Shown: piece after piece, positions 1-7,541 of the stretch
How positions within the stretch are numbered: position 1 is the first letter of the stretch
Layout of the letters: each line of letters opens with the position of its first letter
IMG/VR virus record: IMGVR_UViG_3300024059_000014
Location: 1 to 37,642 of that record
DNA length: 37,642 nucleotides
Source: a virus
Reading direction: 5' to 3' (one strand)
Made by a program: the position numbers and the translations under genes
Notes under the pieces: model-generated
Databases searched by the model: none
What the model was told of the DNA's origin: nothing
Seen by the model: only the letters and a program-made list of their open reading frames with translations

Positions 1-677
1 CGGCTTGAGGAGCTTAGGCCGTACTATACAAGAGAAGTCACTACCTATATCTGACTTGAGCCTGAACGTGAAGACTGAGTTGATTGCTGTAATAAACAAT
101 CGTAGCTGTCAGACGGCATCTGTGTACAGTCCTGAGAACTCGTTCTACCTTATATGCTTCCCAGATCAATCGACAGTGTACTGTTTTGACCTCAAGGGTA
201 GGCTAGAGAACGGAGCGTACAGGGTGACACGATGGACTTCTGTGCCGCATAAGTCATTTGAAGTTACAACTGATGGTACGTTGTATATAGGAACGTTTGA
301 TGGCGTTGGTACATATTCAGGCTACTCAGACAACACAACAGCGTATCGTTTTAGGTACTACAGTCCGGGATTGACCTTTGGTGATCCTGCCAAGATTAAG
401 CTGTTGAAAAAGCTACGACCAACTCTGGTTGGTGCTGCTGGTGCAACAGTGTTTATGAAGTGGGCTTATGATCTAGATACGGACTTTAGAACTTACGAGT
501 TTAGTGTAGGCAACCAAGTACCTGCGTACTTTGGTGTTGATGAGTTTGGAATCGGTGAGTTTACTGGTGGTGAGCTTACGACTAGAAACGCTGTTCAAGC
601 AACAGGTAACGGAAGTATTATTACGATAGGACTAGAAGCTGACATTAACGGGTCTGCTTTATCCCTCCAAGAAATTA
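1..677. repeat. Terminal near-repeat, left copy (matches 36966-37642)
   Basis: Gap-free alignment with constant offset 36965. I count about 81 mismatches in 677 bases (about 88% identity). Positions 1-420 hold about 76 of these (about 82% identity); 421-677 hold five. The stretch 551-677, 127 bases, is identical to the last 127 bases of the window. This indicates a genome that closes on itself with sequence from two variants. Confidence 0.9.
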
Positions 678-709
678 ACGTATTAGCACTAATGGGTAAA
701 ACAGTATGA
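1..709 (+). CDS. Tail nozzle protein, C-terminal part (alternative allele, 5'-truncated by window edge)
   Basis: Reading frame open from base 2 to the stop at 707-709, with no start of its own: the first in-frame TTG at 5 matches an internal leucine codon of the copy at 36157-37642. The 235 visible residues are the C-terminal half of that tail protein. I count about 19 amino-acid and 81 nucleotide differences over the shared 677 bases, so most changes are silent, as expected for a functional gene under purifying selection. From 551 on it is identical to the other copy, and bases 678-709 complete that gene. I read it as a strain variant of the same locus, not a second gene. It is followed by a fibre-like gene with a 4-base ATGA overlap. 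Confidence 0.8.
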   Translation, partial: GLRSLGRTIQEKSLPISDLSLNVKTELIAVINNRSCQTASVYSPENSFYLICFPDQSTVYCFDLKGRLENGAYRVTRWTSVPHKSFEVTTDGTLYIGTFDGVGTYSGYSDNTTAYRFRYYSPGLTFGDPAKIKLLKKLRPTLVGAAGATVFMKWAYDLDTDFRTYEFSVGNQVPAYFGVDEFGIGEFTGGELTTRNAVQATGNGSIITIGLEADINGSALSLQEINVLALMGKTV

Positions 710-939
710 GCGACTATACAAAGACAACAAACTTTACTGCTAAGGACAGTTTACCTTCTGGGGATAGTGGTAAAGTTATTCGTGGTAGCGAGTTTGACAC
801 TGAGTTCACCGCTATATCTACAGCGATTGCAACCAAAGCTGACTTAGCTTCTCCCACATTCACAGGCACTGTAACAATACCCGCGTTGACGTTTACGGGT
901 ACTCTGTCTACAGGCACGATTGACGGAGGGACTTACTGA
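706..939 (+). CDS. Small fibre-like virion protein, 77 aa
   Basis: ATG overlaps the nozzle gene stop by four bases (ATGA), and its own TGA overlaps the next ATG (TGATG), so it sits inside a translationally coupled tail block. The N-terminal half is polar (DSLPSGDSGKVIRGSEFDTE). The C-terminal half is Thr/Gly/Ser-rich with short repeats of the TFTGT type, like phage fibre shaft segments. It ends in GTIDGGTY, close to the ending GTINGGSY of the 359 aa fibre protein at 28344-29423. A minor tail or fibre-attachment protein is likely from position and composition; no enzymatic motif is visible. Confidence 0.6.
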   Translation: MSDYTKTTNFTAKDSLPSGDSGKVIRGSEFDTEFTAISTAIATKADLASPTFTGTVTIPALTFTGTLSTGTIDGGTY

Positions 940-2468
940 TGGCTCTTGGAGATCTTTTTGGTGGATTCATTAGCGACATTGCTAGTGGTTTATATAGCGA
1001 GCTTCCAACAGAAGTAACAGGCGCTTTTGCAGATGTTCCCCTAGCAACAGAACCTGATGTCACGTTTCAGCCCTTTACGGTTACGTCTGGTGGCATAGGT
1101 TCAGTAAGAGGCGGTCCTTCTGGAACCACGTACGACCTCAGCCCTCAACAGCAAGCAATTAGTAATATGCTAATGAATGAGGCGCAGTTTCGCTTAGGTG
1201 GAGATCCTAGAGGTACGCTAGAGTCTCAGTTTGCTGGCTTAGACGTTATGAACTTAGGCCAACAAATGATAGGCACATCTCCTTTTGGGCTATCTCAGCA
1301 GCAACAGGCAGCACAGCAAGCGTTTGGCTTAGGTGGTCAGTTCATGGGCGCTGCGGCACAACAACCGGCAGACCTTAATCTTTTGCGTGGGCAGTTTGCA
1401 GGACAAGTAGGAGGCATGTTAGGACAACAACCTAGTCCAGCTATAGGTCAGTTTGGACAACAAGCGTTAGGTATGGGTGCTGCAGGCTTAGGTGCACAGG
1501 CTCCGTCTGATGTAGAAGCACTCAGAAGCCAGTACGCAGGACTTGCAGGGCAAGCCGCGCAAGACGTACTGACTCCTACGGCTGCTCGCGAAGCTAGTGT
1601 ATTTGAGCGTATTAGAGCTACACAGCGTCCTGAAGAAGAACGACAGCGGTTACAGTTGGAAGAGCGTTTGGCTCAACAGGGACGCTTAGGTGTGCGTACG
1701 GCGATGTTTGGTGGTACGCCAGAGCAGCTTGCGTTGTCTAAGGCACAGGAAGAAGCACAAAATAGCGCTTCACTAGCAGCTATGCAGCAAGCACAGGCAG
1801 AGCGTCAGCAAGCTCTAGGCACAGCACAGACTCTAGGTGGCATGTTTGGTCAACAGGCAGGACTCTCTGACCAGCTTCAGTCACAAGCACAACAACGTGC
1901 AGCACAGTTGTCACAGCTTGGACTCAGCGCACAGCAGATTGAATCTCAGTTGCAGTCTGAGGGTCTAGGCAGAGCAACTACATCAGCACAACAGGCAGGT
2001 CAGTTGGCACAGCTTGCTGGTGGACTACAGGCACAACAGGCTGGCTTAGGGCAGCAGTACGCCACCTTAGGTTCTGGTTTAGCGTCACAAAGACAGGCGC
2101 TTGATGCTGCTAGACAACAGCAGATGCTACAGGCGCTGACGGGAGGCCAAGGACTTCTCGCTGGTGGTCAAGGGCTGGCTGGTGCAGAACAACAGCTTGG
2201 AATACAGGCGTTGCAAGCAGGGTACGCACCTCAAGCAGCACTTTTGTCAGCCCTGTCTCCTGCGTTGAACATTGCGTCTATGTCTGATGTAGCACGTAGA
2301 CAGCAAGGTGAGTTTGGATTAGAAACTCAGATGGCTAATATTAACGCAGAGCTTGCTAGAAGATCAGGACTTGCTGGTTTGTACGGCGGCATGTTTAGTG
2401 GTGCTATGGGTCTAGGCGGTTCGCTGTTGGGCGGCGCTACTGACATCATTACTAGTTGGTTTGACTAA
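939..2468 (+). CDS. Gln/Ala/Gly-rich probable internal virion protein, 509 aa
   Basis: Starts at the TGATG overlap with the preceding gene. The protein is dominated by Gln, Ala, Gly and Leu. The middle (about residues 60-440) consists of repeated QQ/AQ-rich stretches that look like long helices, and the C-terminus is hydrophobic and glycine-rich (GGMFSGAMGLGGSLLGG). I do not recognise a named family. Position directly after the tail nozzle and before three more large proteins corresponds to where T7-like phages keep their internal core/ejection proteins (gp14-16), and the glycine/alanine-rich C-terminal segment could contact membrane. Function as an ejected or core protein is inferred from position and composition only. 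Confidence 0.55.
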   Translation: MALGDLFGGFISDIASGLYSELPTEVTGAFADVPLATEPDVTFQPFTVTSGGIGSVRGGPSGTTYDLSPQQQAISNMLMNEAQFRLGGDPRGTLESQFAGLDVMNLGQQMIGTSPFGLSQQQQAAQQAFGLGGQFMGAAAQQPADLNLLRGQFAGQVGGMLGQQPSPAIGQFGQQALGMGAAGLGAQAPSDVEALRSQYAGLAGQAAQDVLTPTAAREASVFERIRATQRPEEERQRLQLEERLAQQGRLGVRTAMFGGTPEQLALSKAQEEAQNSASLAAMQQAQAERQQALGTAQTLGGMFGQQAGLSDQLQSQAQQRAAQLSQLGLSAQQIESQLQSEGLGRATTSAQQAGQLAQLAGGLQAQQAGLGQQYATLGSGLASQRQALDAARQQQMLQALTGGQGLLAGGQGLAGAEQQLGIQALQAGYAPQAALLSALSPALNIASMSDVARRQQGEFGLETQMANINAELARRSGLAGLYGGMFSGAMGLGGSLLGGATDIITSWFD

Positions 2469-2483
2469 CAGAGGACAACGAAA

Positions 2484-3893
2484 ATGGCTATAGATGGACG
2501 AGTCCTAGCTTCAGCAGGAATAAACGTAGGGCAACAAATAGGAAGAGCCACAGAGCAGTTTGGTCAAAACGTCGGCGGCATGTTGACTGATGTTGGTAGA
2601 GGTTTCTCTGAGCGTAGGTCTGCTAAAGAGGCACAAGAGCTTTTACAGCAGTACGCTAACGACCCTGCTCAGTTAAACGCTCTAGGTCAGAAGTACGCCA
2701 CGGAAGGTAACGACGCGTTGTCTAAAGTGTTTTTTAAGGCAGCTACTCAGGCTACTACCACACAAACTGGCAACGTCCTGTCTACCGCTATAGGAGCTAC
2801 AGATCCTGCTGTTCTTATTGAGCAAGCACAAGCGATGGCTAAGATACCGGGGATGCAAGCACAGGCGCTACAGCTACTAACTATGGCAAACGAGATGCAG
2901 CAAAAGCAAGCAAACACTGCTGCACTAACTGAGCGAAAAACCGACGTAGCTCGTCAAGCTGAAGAGATGGGGTTTCCAGAGTTAGCTAAACAGGTACGGA
3001 CATCGTCTAGTTTAGAAAGGGTTAACGCAATTGGTGACACGTTAACCGAAAGAAAAATGGAAACTATGCCTGAACTCTCTGTACCCGCGAGACGTGAGGT
3101 TTTATTAGGTAAAGGTTACACTCCCCAGTTCGTTGGGACGCTTGACTTAAAGAACATGTCTAAACAAGAGTTTAATGCCTACTCAGATCTGCAGAAAGGT
3201 AAAGTTGAGATGTTCTTACAGGACGGTCAGCCTGTTACTTATAGGGTAACTGACTCAGGCATGGTCGCTGTCGCCGGAAAACTTGTTGACCCTAGCACAC
3301 TCAATTTAACTGAAGCTCCTAACCAGCAGGTTATTAAAAATGTAACTTCAGGCATGGCTGGAGAACTTAGTAAACTAGGTGCAGAAAGTTTTGCTGAAGG
3401 TTATACGCAAGCTAAAAAATCAGCAGACAGTATACGAAGCATAGATAACATTATAGGCGATGTAGACACTATGTTTACTGGATCTCTGGCTAACGTAAAC
3501 TTACAGGTTAATAAGTTTTTAAAGGCAGTAGGATATCCTGTAGATAGCGTACCTATAGAAAACACAGAGGCTTTTCTAGCAGAATCAGCAAAGCGTGTGG
3601 CAGACTACATTACCAACCTAGGTGCTGGTACAGGTCTTTCGGATAAAGATTTGGCGTTTACCACTAAAGTTGTTGCAGGAGACATAACCCTAGACGATAC
3701 TACAATTAAGCGTATGTTAGAAGAGTTTAGAAGAGAGGCTACCAAAAAGATAGAAAAGTACAACAATATAAGAACTAACGTATCTAACAAACTTGGAGAA
3801 GACAACCAAGCAGCGTTAGCTTTTTACGATCCTGTTTTTGTGCCCACAAGTAACCGTTTTGAAGGCTTTGAGATAGTCACAGAGTCGGAGTAA
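2484..3893 (+). CDS. Probable internal virion/ejection protein, 469 aa
   Basis: ATG 15 bases after the previous stop; a purine-rich stretch (cagaggacaacgaaa) precedes it. The N-terminus (residues 1-40) is Gly/Gln-rich (GINVGQQIGRATEQFGQNVG); residues 45-170 are Ala/Gln-rich and look helical; the C-terminal half is charged, with helical segments near 400-445 (RREATKKIEKYNNIRTN). No catalytic motif, signal peptide or membrane segment is visible, and no lytic transglycosylase motif as in T7 gp16. The gene lies in a run of four large genes between the tail nozzle and the end of the late block, the usual place for proteins packaged in the head core and ejected with DNA. Role inferred from context. 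Confidence 0.55.
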   Translation: MAIDGRVLASAGINVGQQIGRATEQFGQNVGGMLTDVGRGFSERRSAKEAQELLQQYANDPAQLNALGQKYATEGNDALSKVFFKAATQATTTQTGNVLSTAIGATDPAVLIEQAQAMAKIPGMQAQALQLLTMANEMQQKQANTAALTERKTDVARQAEEMGFPELAKQVRTSSSLERVNAIGDTLTERKMETMPELSVPARREVLLGKGYTPQFVGTLDLKNMSKQEFNAYSDLQKGKVEMFLQDGQPVTYRVTDSGMVAVAGKLVDPSTLNLTEAPNQQVIKNVTSGMAGELSKLGAESFAEGYTQAKKSADSIRSIDNIIGDVDTMFTGSLANVNLQVNKFLKAVGYPVDSVPIENTEAFLAESAKRVADYITNLGAGTGLSDKDLAFTTKVVAGDITLDDTTIKRMLEEFRREATKKIEKYNNIRTNVSNKLGEDNQAALAFYDPVFVPTSNRFEGFEIVTESE

Positions 3894-3897
3894 TATA

Positions 3898-5532
3898 ATG
3901 CCAGAAACTAAAGTTAGAAACCCTGCGGGAGAGGTTGTAACAGTAAAACACCCTGAAGGAGCTTCAGAATCTGAGATACTAGAGTTTGCTCAAAAGCAGT
4001 ACAAAGCGCAAACCGAAGCCCAACAAGAGCCTGCTGTCCCAGAGCCGTCTTACGTTGAGGGTGTTATGGCTCCTATGGAAGAGTTTAAGCCTGAGTTTAC
4101 TCGTAGGCTGGCTACTCAGGCTCTTCAGATTCCCGGAGTTCCCGGTACTGGACAGATAGGCATATCTGATGTGGCAGGTACTGCTATTTCACAAGCTGCT
4201 AGGACAGGAGGTGCTATGGCAATGGAGGCTTTTACTCCTCTAGTACCCAACTACGTTAAAAACTTTTTTGACAGTGCTTTGACAGCAGCAGGACAAAAGT
4301 TTGAAGAGTTTGCACAAAACCCCAGCGTACAAGAAATGCTCTTGTCAATATCTTCTGGTTACGACTCATATAAAAACTGGGAGAAAAATAACAAAGCGTT
4401 AGCAGAACAGGTAAAAGAAAACTTAGGGATTAGTGTTGATTTAGCGACACTCTTTTCACCCCGTCCTGATTTAGTTGACTTAGATCTGCGCCTGCCCGGA
4501 GAAATGCAGGCTAGGAAAGCAGGTGTTGCCTCTAAGTTGGCGCGGGAAAAAGAGGCTCTAACTAGTATGTTAGCGCCAGAAAGTTTATCAGCACAGGACT
4601 ACGCGCCACCAAAAGGAATCTTACAAACACGAACTTGGGTGCCTGATGAGTTTGATGAATCTGTCATTGACGTTGTTCAAACTATTCCGGAAATAAAGCC
4701 TTACGGATCAATCACAAAAAACTTTACCATTATACAAAACCACGTAAAAAAGCAAGGAGAACGCTTACAAGCCTACATCAAAACGCAAAACAAGAAAGTA
4801 GACATGGAAGCGCTTAATTTTGAGTTCTCAGAGTCTCTTAATGATTTTTTAAATAGCGATGTGTTTCAGCTTGCCACACCAGCGGCCCAAAAACAGTTCA
4901 TAAAGTATACAGACCTTGCTCAGAGAATTATTAAAGAAGAAGGAGGCGATTTAAAAGGACTTCTGGAAGCTAGAAAACGCTTTGATACTGCTGTACACGC
5001 TTCTGGTCAAACACTCGACGCTGACGTAGATACCTATCAAGGCCTTGCGGCAAAACTCGTGCGTGGTGTGATGAACGATTACATGAAGGCTAATACTAAG
5101 GGGAACGATGTCCATAATTTGTTAGACCAGCAGTTTAGGTCATTAACTGCGATGGATAGACTAGTAGGTAAAAGAAACAGAGAAGGAGTAAACTCACCCG
5201 CGAGGCTTATGCAAACAATTAGAGACAATACAGGCATAGCTATTCCTACTTCAGTGTTATCAGTTATTGCAACAGGCGCTGCTTTTGTTTCTCCTGCTGC
5301 TGCGGGAGCACTTGCTACAGCCGCTGTTGGTACAGCGTTGTCTAAGCAAATTAAGAGACACGGAAAAGCAGCGGTGCTAAAAGGATACGCAGAGCTTTTG
5401 TCTTCAGCTAACAAAGCCATAAAAACAATTAACGACCCTCTTCAGTTAGAGCGTATGGAGCTAGACCGTCTAGTGCTAATTGATCTAATAGATGAAATTA
5501 GAAACTACGAGGAGACTGAAGAAAGTGAGTAG
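3898..5532 (+). CDS. Probable ejection/internal virion protein with N-terminal phage targeting-type motif, 544 aa
   Basis: ATG four bases after the previous stop. Residues 2-35 carry a segment (VKHPEGASESEILEFAQ) of a kind I recall at the N-terminus of many virion or ejected proteins in marine and enteric podoviruses, followed by a Pro/Glu-rich linker. Residues 230-440 are charged and probably helical. A hydrophobic Ala-rich stretch at about 450-480 (SVLSVIATGAAFVSPAAAGA) could insert in a membrane during genome delivery. The C-terminus is acidic (NYEETEESE). The next gene starts within its last codons. No enzyme motif found; a role in DNA delivery is inference from position and the hydrophobic segment. 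Confidence 0.55.
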   Translation: MPETKVRNPAGEVVTVKHPEGASESEILEFAQKQYKAQTEAQQEPAVPEPSYVEGVMAPMEEFKPEFTRRLATQALQIPGVPGTGQIGISDVAGTAISQAARTGGAMAMEAFTPLVPNYVKNFFDSALTAAGQKFEEFAQNPSVQEMLLSISSGYDSYKNWEKNNKALAEQVKENLGISVDLATLFSPRPDLVDLDLRLPGEMQARKAGVASKLAREKEALTSMLAPESLSAQDYAPPKGILQTRTWVPDEFDESVIDVVQTIPEIKPYGSITKNFTIIQNHVKKQGERLQAYIKTQNKKVDMEALNFEFSESLNDFLNSDVFQLATPAAQKQFIKYTDLAQRIIKEEGGDLKGLLEARKRFDTAVHASGQTLDADVDTYQGLAAKLVRGVMNDYMKANTKGNDVHNLLDQQFRSLTAMDRLVGKRNREGVNSPARLMQTIRDNTGIAIPTSVLSVIATGAAFVSPAAAGALATAAVGTALSKQIKRHGKAAVLKGYAELLSSANKAIKTINDPLQLERMELDRLVLIDLIDEIRNYEETEESE

Positions 5533-7300
5533 AGAAGACTTTTATTCAGTACGTAAAAGATACCGCCAAGAGTCTAGGCGTACGGAACGCGAGTACTCTA
5601 GACAGGCTGTCAGAAAATCTACTGAAGCGGCTAAAGCTCTTCCTGAGAGCATCGCTAGAGACTTCAGCGCAGGCGGTGATAAAATGTCTATGGGTGTACA
5701 GCAGGGTGCTCAGGCCCGTGAGAATCTGCGTCAAGGAAACATTGGTGACGCTGCTGCTGACTTTGGCACAGGCGCTTTGAATGTTGCTGGTGGTGCTGTT
5801 GGCTCTTTGTTGTCTCCTTTTACTGGTTTTGCTGAAGCTGTGACACCGGATTTAGGCGTGACTGAGGCTATAATGAACACGCGAGCAGGACAAGAGATAG
5901 CTAGGCTTGCTCAAGAAAATCCTAGGACTGCTCAGAACCTAGGTAATATTGCCGAAATTGCTAGTGTTGTCCCCGGAATGGGTATGTTTGGTAAGGCTAT
6001 GAACGCCGTGGCTGACAACACGCCTACAAAAGTAAAAGGATTTTATGACAGTCCTAGTCCAGTTTCAAAAGCGTACGCGACTGCAAAAGCAGTAGCTCCT
6101 AATTTGGGATACACTATAGATCAGCTTTTTAACCCTGTGGCTCAGGCAGAAAAGCGTGTTATAGGCACAGGACAAGGTAGGAGAAATGAGTACGTAACTA
6201 AGGCAGGAGAAGGCGCTGGTTCGTTTAACGAAGTAACTGGCAATATGCAAGCCAGTGCAAAGATAGACACGCAGCAGAAGTACAGGACTACTCCTGATCC
6301 TGATACAGTGGCTGGTAGCTCCGCAGAAGTCCAGAGGTACACCGCTGATTGGACTGACATGGCTAAGAAAGATAGAGTCAAGAGCGGCTTGCGTATAGAT
6401 GATGACACTCCAGACAACGTGGTTGATGGAGCAGTGGATCACTTGTACAAGGTACACGGAACAAGCGATGCTCCGGGTGAAACCTCTCTGCAGATTCGTA
6501 AAACTCAAACAGGAGAGGGCTTAGACAAAGAGGGAGGCGCAGGAACCGTAGGTGGTACAGGCTCTGCTTCTGTGAACGCTCTGAAAAGCCCAGAAAGCCT
6601 GCGAGTAGCTAAAGGCGCTATGCCTGACGCAGAACCGCTGGAGTTTTACAAGGAGTTTATTAAGATAGCGAAGCACAGTCACAAGGACAGGGTAAACAGA
6701 GCAAGAGCACTTAACAAACTACCTAAAGACATAACTCCGGGAAAACTCAGAGATAATTACTGGTCAGGTATTCGTAATCAAAAAAACAACAAAAAGCTTA
6801 CAAAATTACAACAACAAGCCCTTGACTTTTTCAAAGATGCTGACCCAGTTGCGCTAAAAGACAGAGGAAACGGTATTTACTCCTTCTCAGATAATCACGT
6901 TTCTACTGCACAAGACTTAGGTGGAGTAAACGATTGGATTGCTATAGATGTAAACAACAATAAAGCATACACAATGATCTCTGATGGTCACGACATGTTT
7001 GGCATGAATCCTGCCGGTGGAAACGCACACCTTACGGCGACACCTATAAGGTCTTTTGACATAGGTAAAAAACAAGAAAAAGGAGAATCAGGAGGCAAAA
7101 AAGGCCCAACTGATTTGTCTAAAATAGAAGAGCTTACAGGGATCTCTAGGAACAAAGGTGAGAGCGATACGGCTTACCAAGCAAGAGTGCTCAGAGACTA
7201 CAAAGGGACCGCTAAGTTAGAAGACTACATGAACGTAGGAAGTAACGTAGTGAGGACAGGAATGTTAGCAGCAGGAGGAAAAGATGAAGAACAAAGATAA
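5525..7300 (+). CDS. Large unknown virion-block protein with globular C-terminal region, about 591 aa
   Basis: I choose GTG at 5525 because GAGGAG lies about 9 bases upstream and GTG-AGTAG overlaps the previous stop by eight bases; an ATG at 5492 in the same frame would overlap by 41. Residues 1-60 are very basic/charged. About 60-190 are Ala/Gly-rich with a hydrophobic patch (GALNVAGGAVGSLLSPF). About 190-340 form a polar region. From about 370 to 510 a compact region (FYKEFIKIAKHSH through DWIAIDVNNNKAYTMISDG) looks like a folded domain I cannot name, ending in a charged tail. As the last large gene of the late block it is probably packaged and ejected; an effector or enzymatic role for the C-terminal domain is possible but unproven. 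Confidence 0.55.
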   Translation: MSREDFYSVRKRYRQESRRTEREYSRQAVRKSTEAAKALPESIARDFSAGGDKMSMGVQQGAQARENLRQGNIGDAAADFGTGALNVAGGAVGSLLSPFTGFAEAVTPDLGVTEAIMNTRAGQEIARLAQENPRTAQNLGNIAEIASVVPGMGMFGKAMNAVADNTPTKVKGFYDSPSPVSKAYATAKAVAPNLGYTIDQLFNPVAQAEKRVIGTGQGRRNEYVTKAGEGAGSFNEVTGNMQASAKIDTQQKYRTTPDPDTVAGSSAEVQRYTADWTDMAKKDRVKSGLRIDDDTPDNVVDGAVDHLYKVHGTSDAPGETSLQIRKTQTGEGLDKEGGAGTVGGTGSASVNALKSPESLRVAKGAMPDAEPLEFYKEFIKIAKHSHKDRVNRARALNKLPKDITPGKLRDNYWSGIRNQKNNKKLTKLQQQALDFFKDADPVALKDRGNGIYSFSDNHVSTAQDLGGVNDWIAIDVNNNKAYTMISDGHDMFGMNPAGGNAHLTATPIRSFDIGKKQEKGESGGKKGPTDLSKIEELTGISRNKGESDTAYQARVLRDYKGTAKLEDYMNVGSNVVRTGMLAAGGKDEEQR

Positions 7301-7466
7301 GCACACAGTGAGCTACACATCCATTGACTACCACAGTATGTGCCAGAAGTCAAAGGAACGCATCAAGAAGATGCAAGCTGAAGGAATACCTACGTCCCAT
7401 GACCCTAAAGATAAGCCAGAGGACGTAGGTAAGTCTAACGGTTACTCCATATTCTTTATGTCTTGA
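7284..7466 (+). CDS. Small polar protein at the end of the late block, 60 aa
   Basis: ATG preceded by GGAGG at a good distance (ggaggaaaagATG), overlapping the end of the previous gene by 17 bases. It encodes a Lys/Ser/His-rich soluble protein with no membrane segment and one Cys. It is the last rightward gene before the convergent junction; the minus-strand lipoprotein-like frame 7442-7537 overlaps its 3' end by 25 bases. No family recognised. Confidence 0.5.
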   Translation: MKNKDKHTVSYTSIDYHSMCQKSKERIKKMQAEGIPTSHDPKDKPEDVGKSNGYSIFFMS

Positions 7467-7537
7467 GGCCACTCCCACTTAGTATCAGAAGTAGTGACCA
7501 CAGTACACGCTGGTAACATAAGAATAACTAATGCCAT
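7442..7537 (-). CDS. Tiny lipoprotein-like peptide, 31 aa (candidate o-spanin-like or lysis accessory)
   Basis: ATG at 7537 lies four bases after the ribonucleotide reductase stop. The product starts MALVILMLPAC: a very short hydrophobic segment ending in a lipobox-like L-P-A-C with Cys at residue 11, then a polar tail rich in Thr, Trp, Asp and Glu ending at TAA (7444-7442). Short lipoproteins of this form serve as outer-membrane spanin components in some tailed phages of Gram-negative hosts, but no partner i-spanin is adjacent. The signal segment lacks a clear positively charged n-region and the ribosome site (aggg) is very close to the ATG. The frame overlaps the convergent 60 aa gene by 25 bases. 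Plausible, not certain. Confidence 0.35.
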   Translation of the reverse strand: MALVILMLPACTVVTTSDTKWEWPQDIKNME

Positions 7538-7541
7538 CACC

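Noticed and set aside
6065-6508. Leftward open frame of 147 codons opposite the 591 aa gene
   Set aside because: Shadow of the plus-strand gene; Ser/Cys/Leu-rich, no ribosome site, inside a rightward operon.
7466-7541. A bidirectional terminator at the convergent junction
   Set aside because: Only a weak ACTT/AAGT stem is present, without a T-run on either side.
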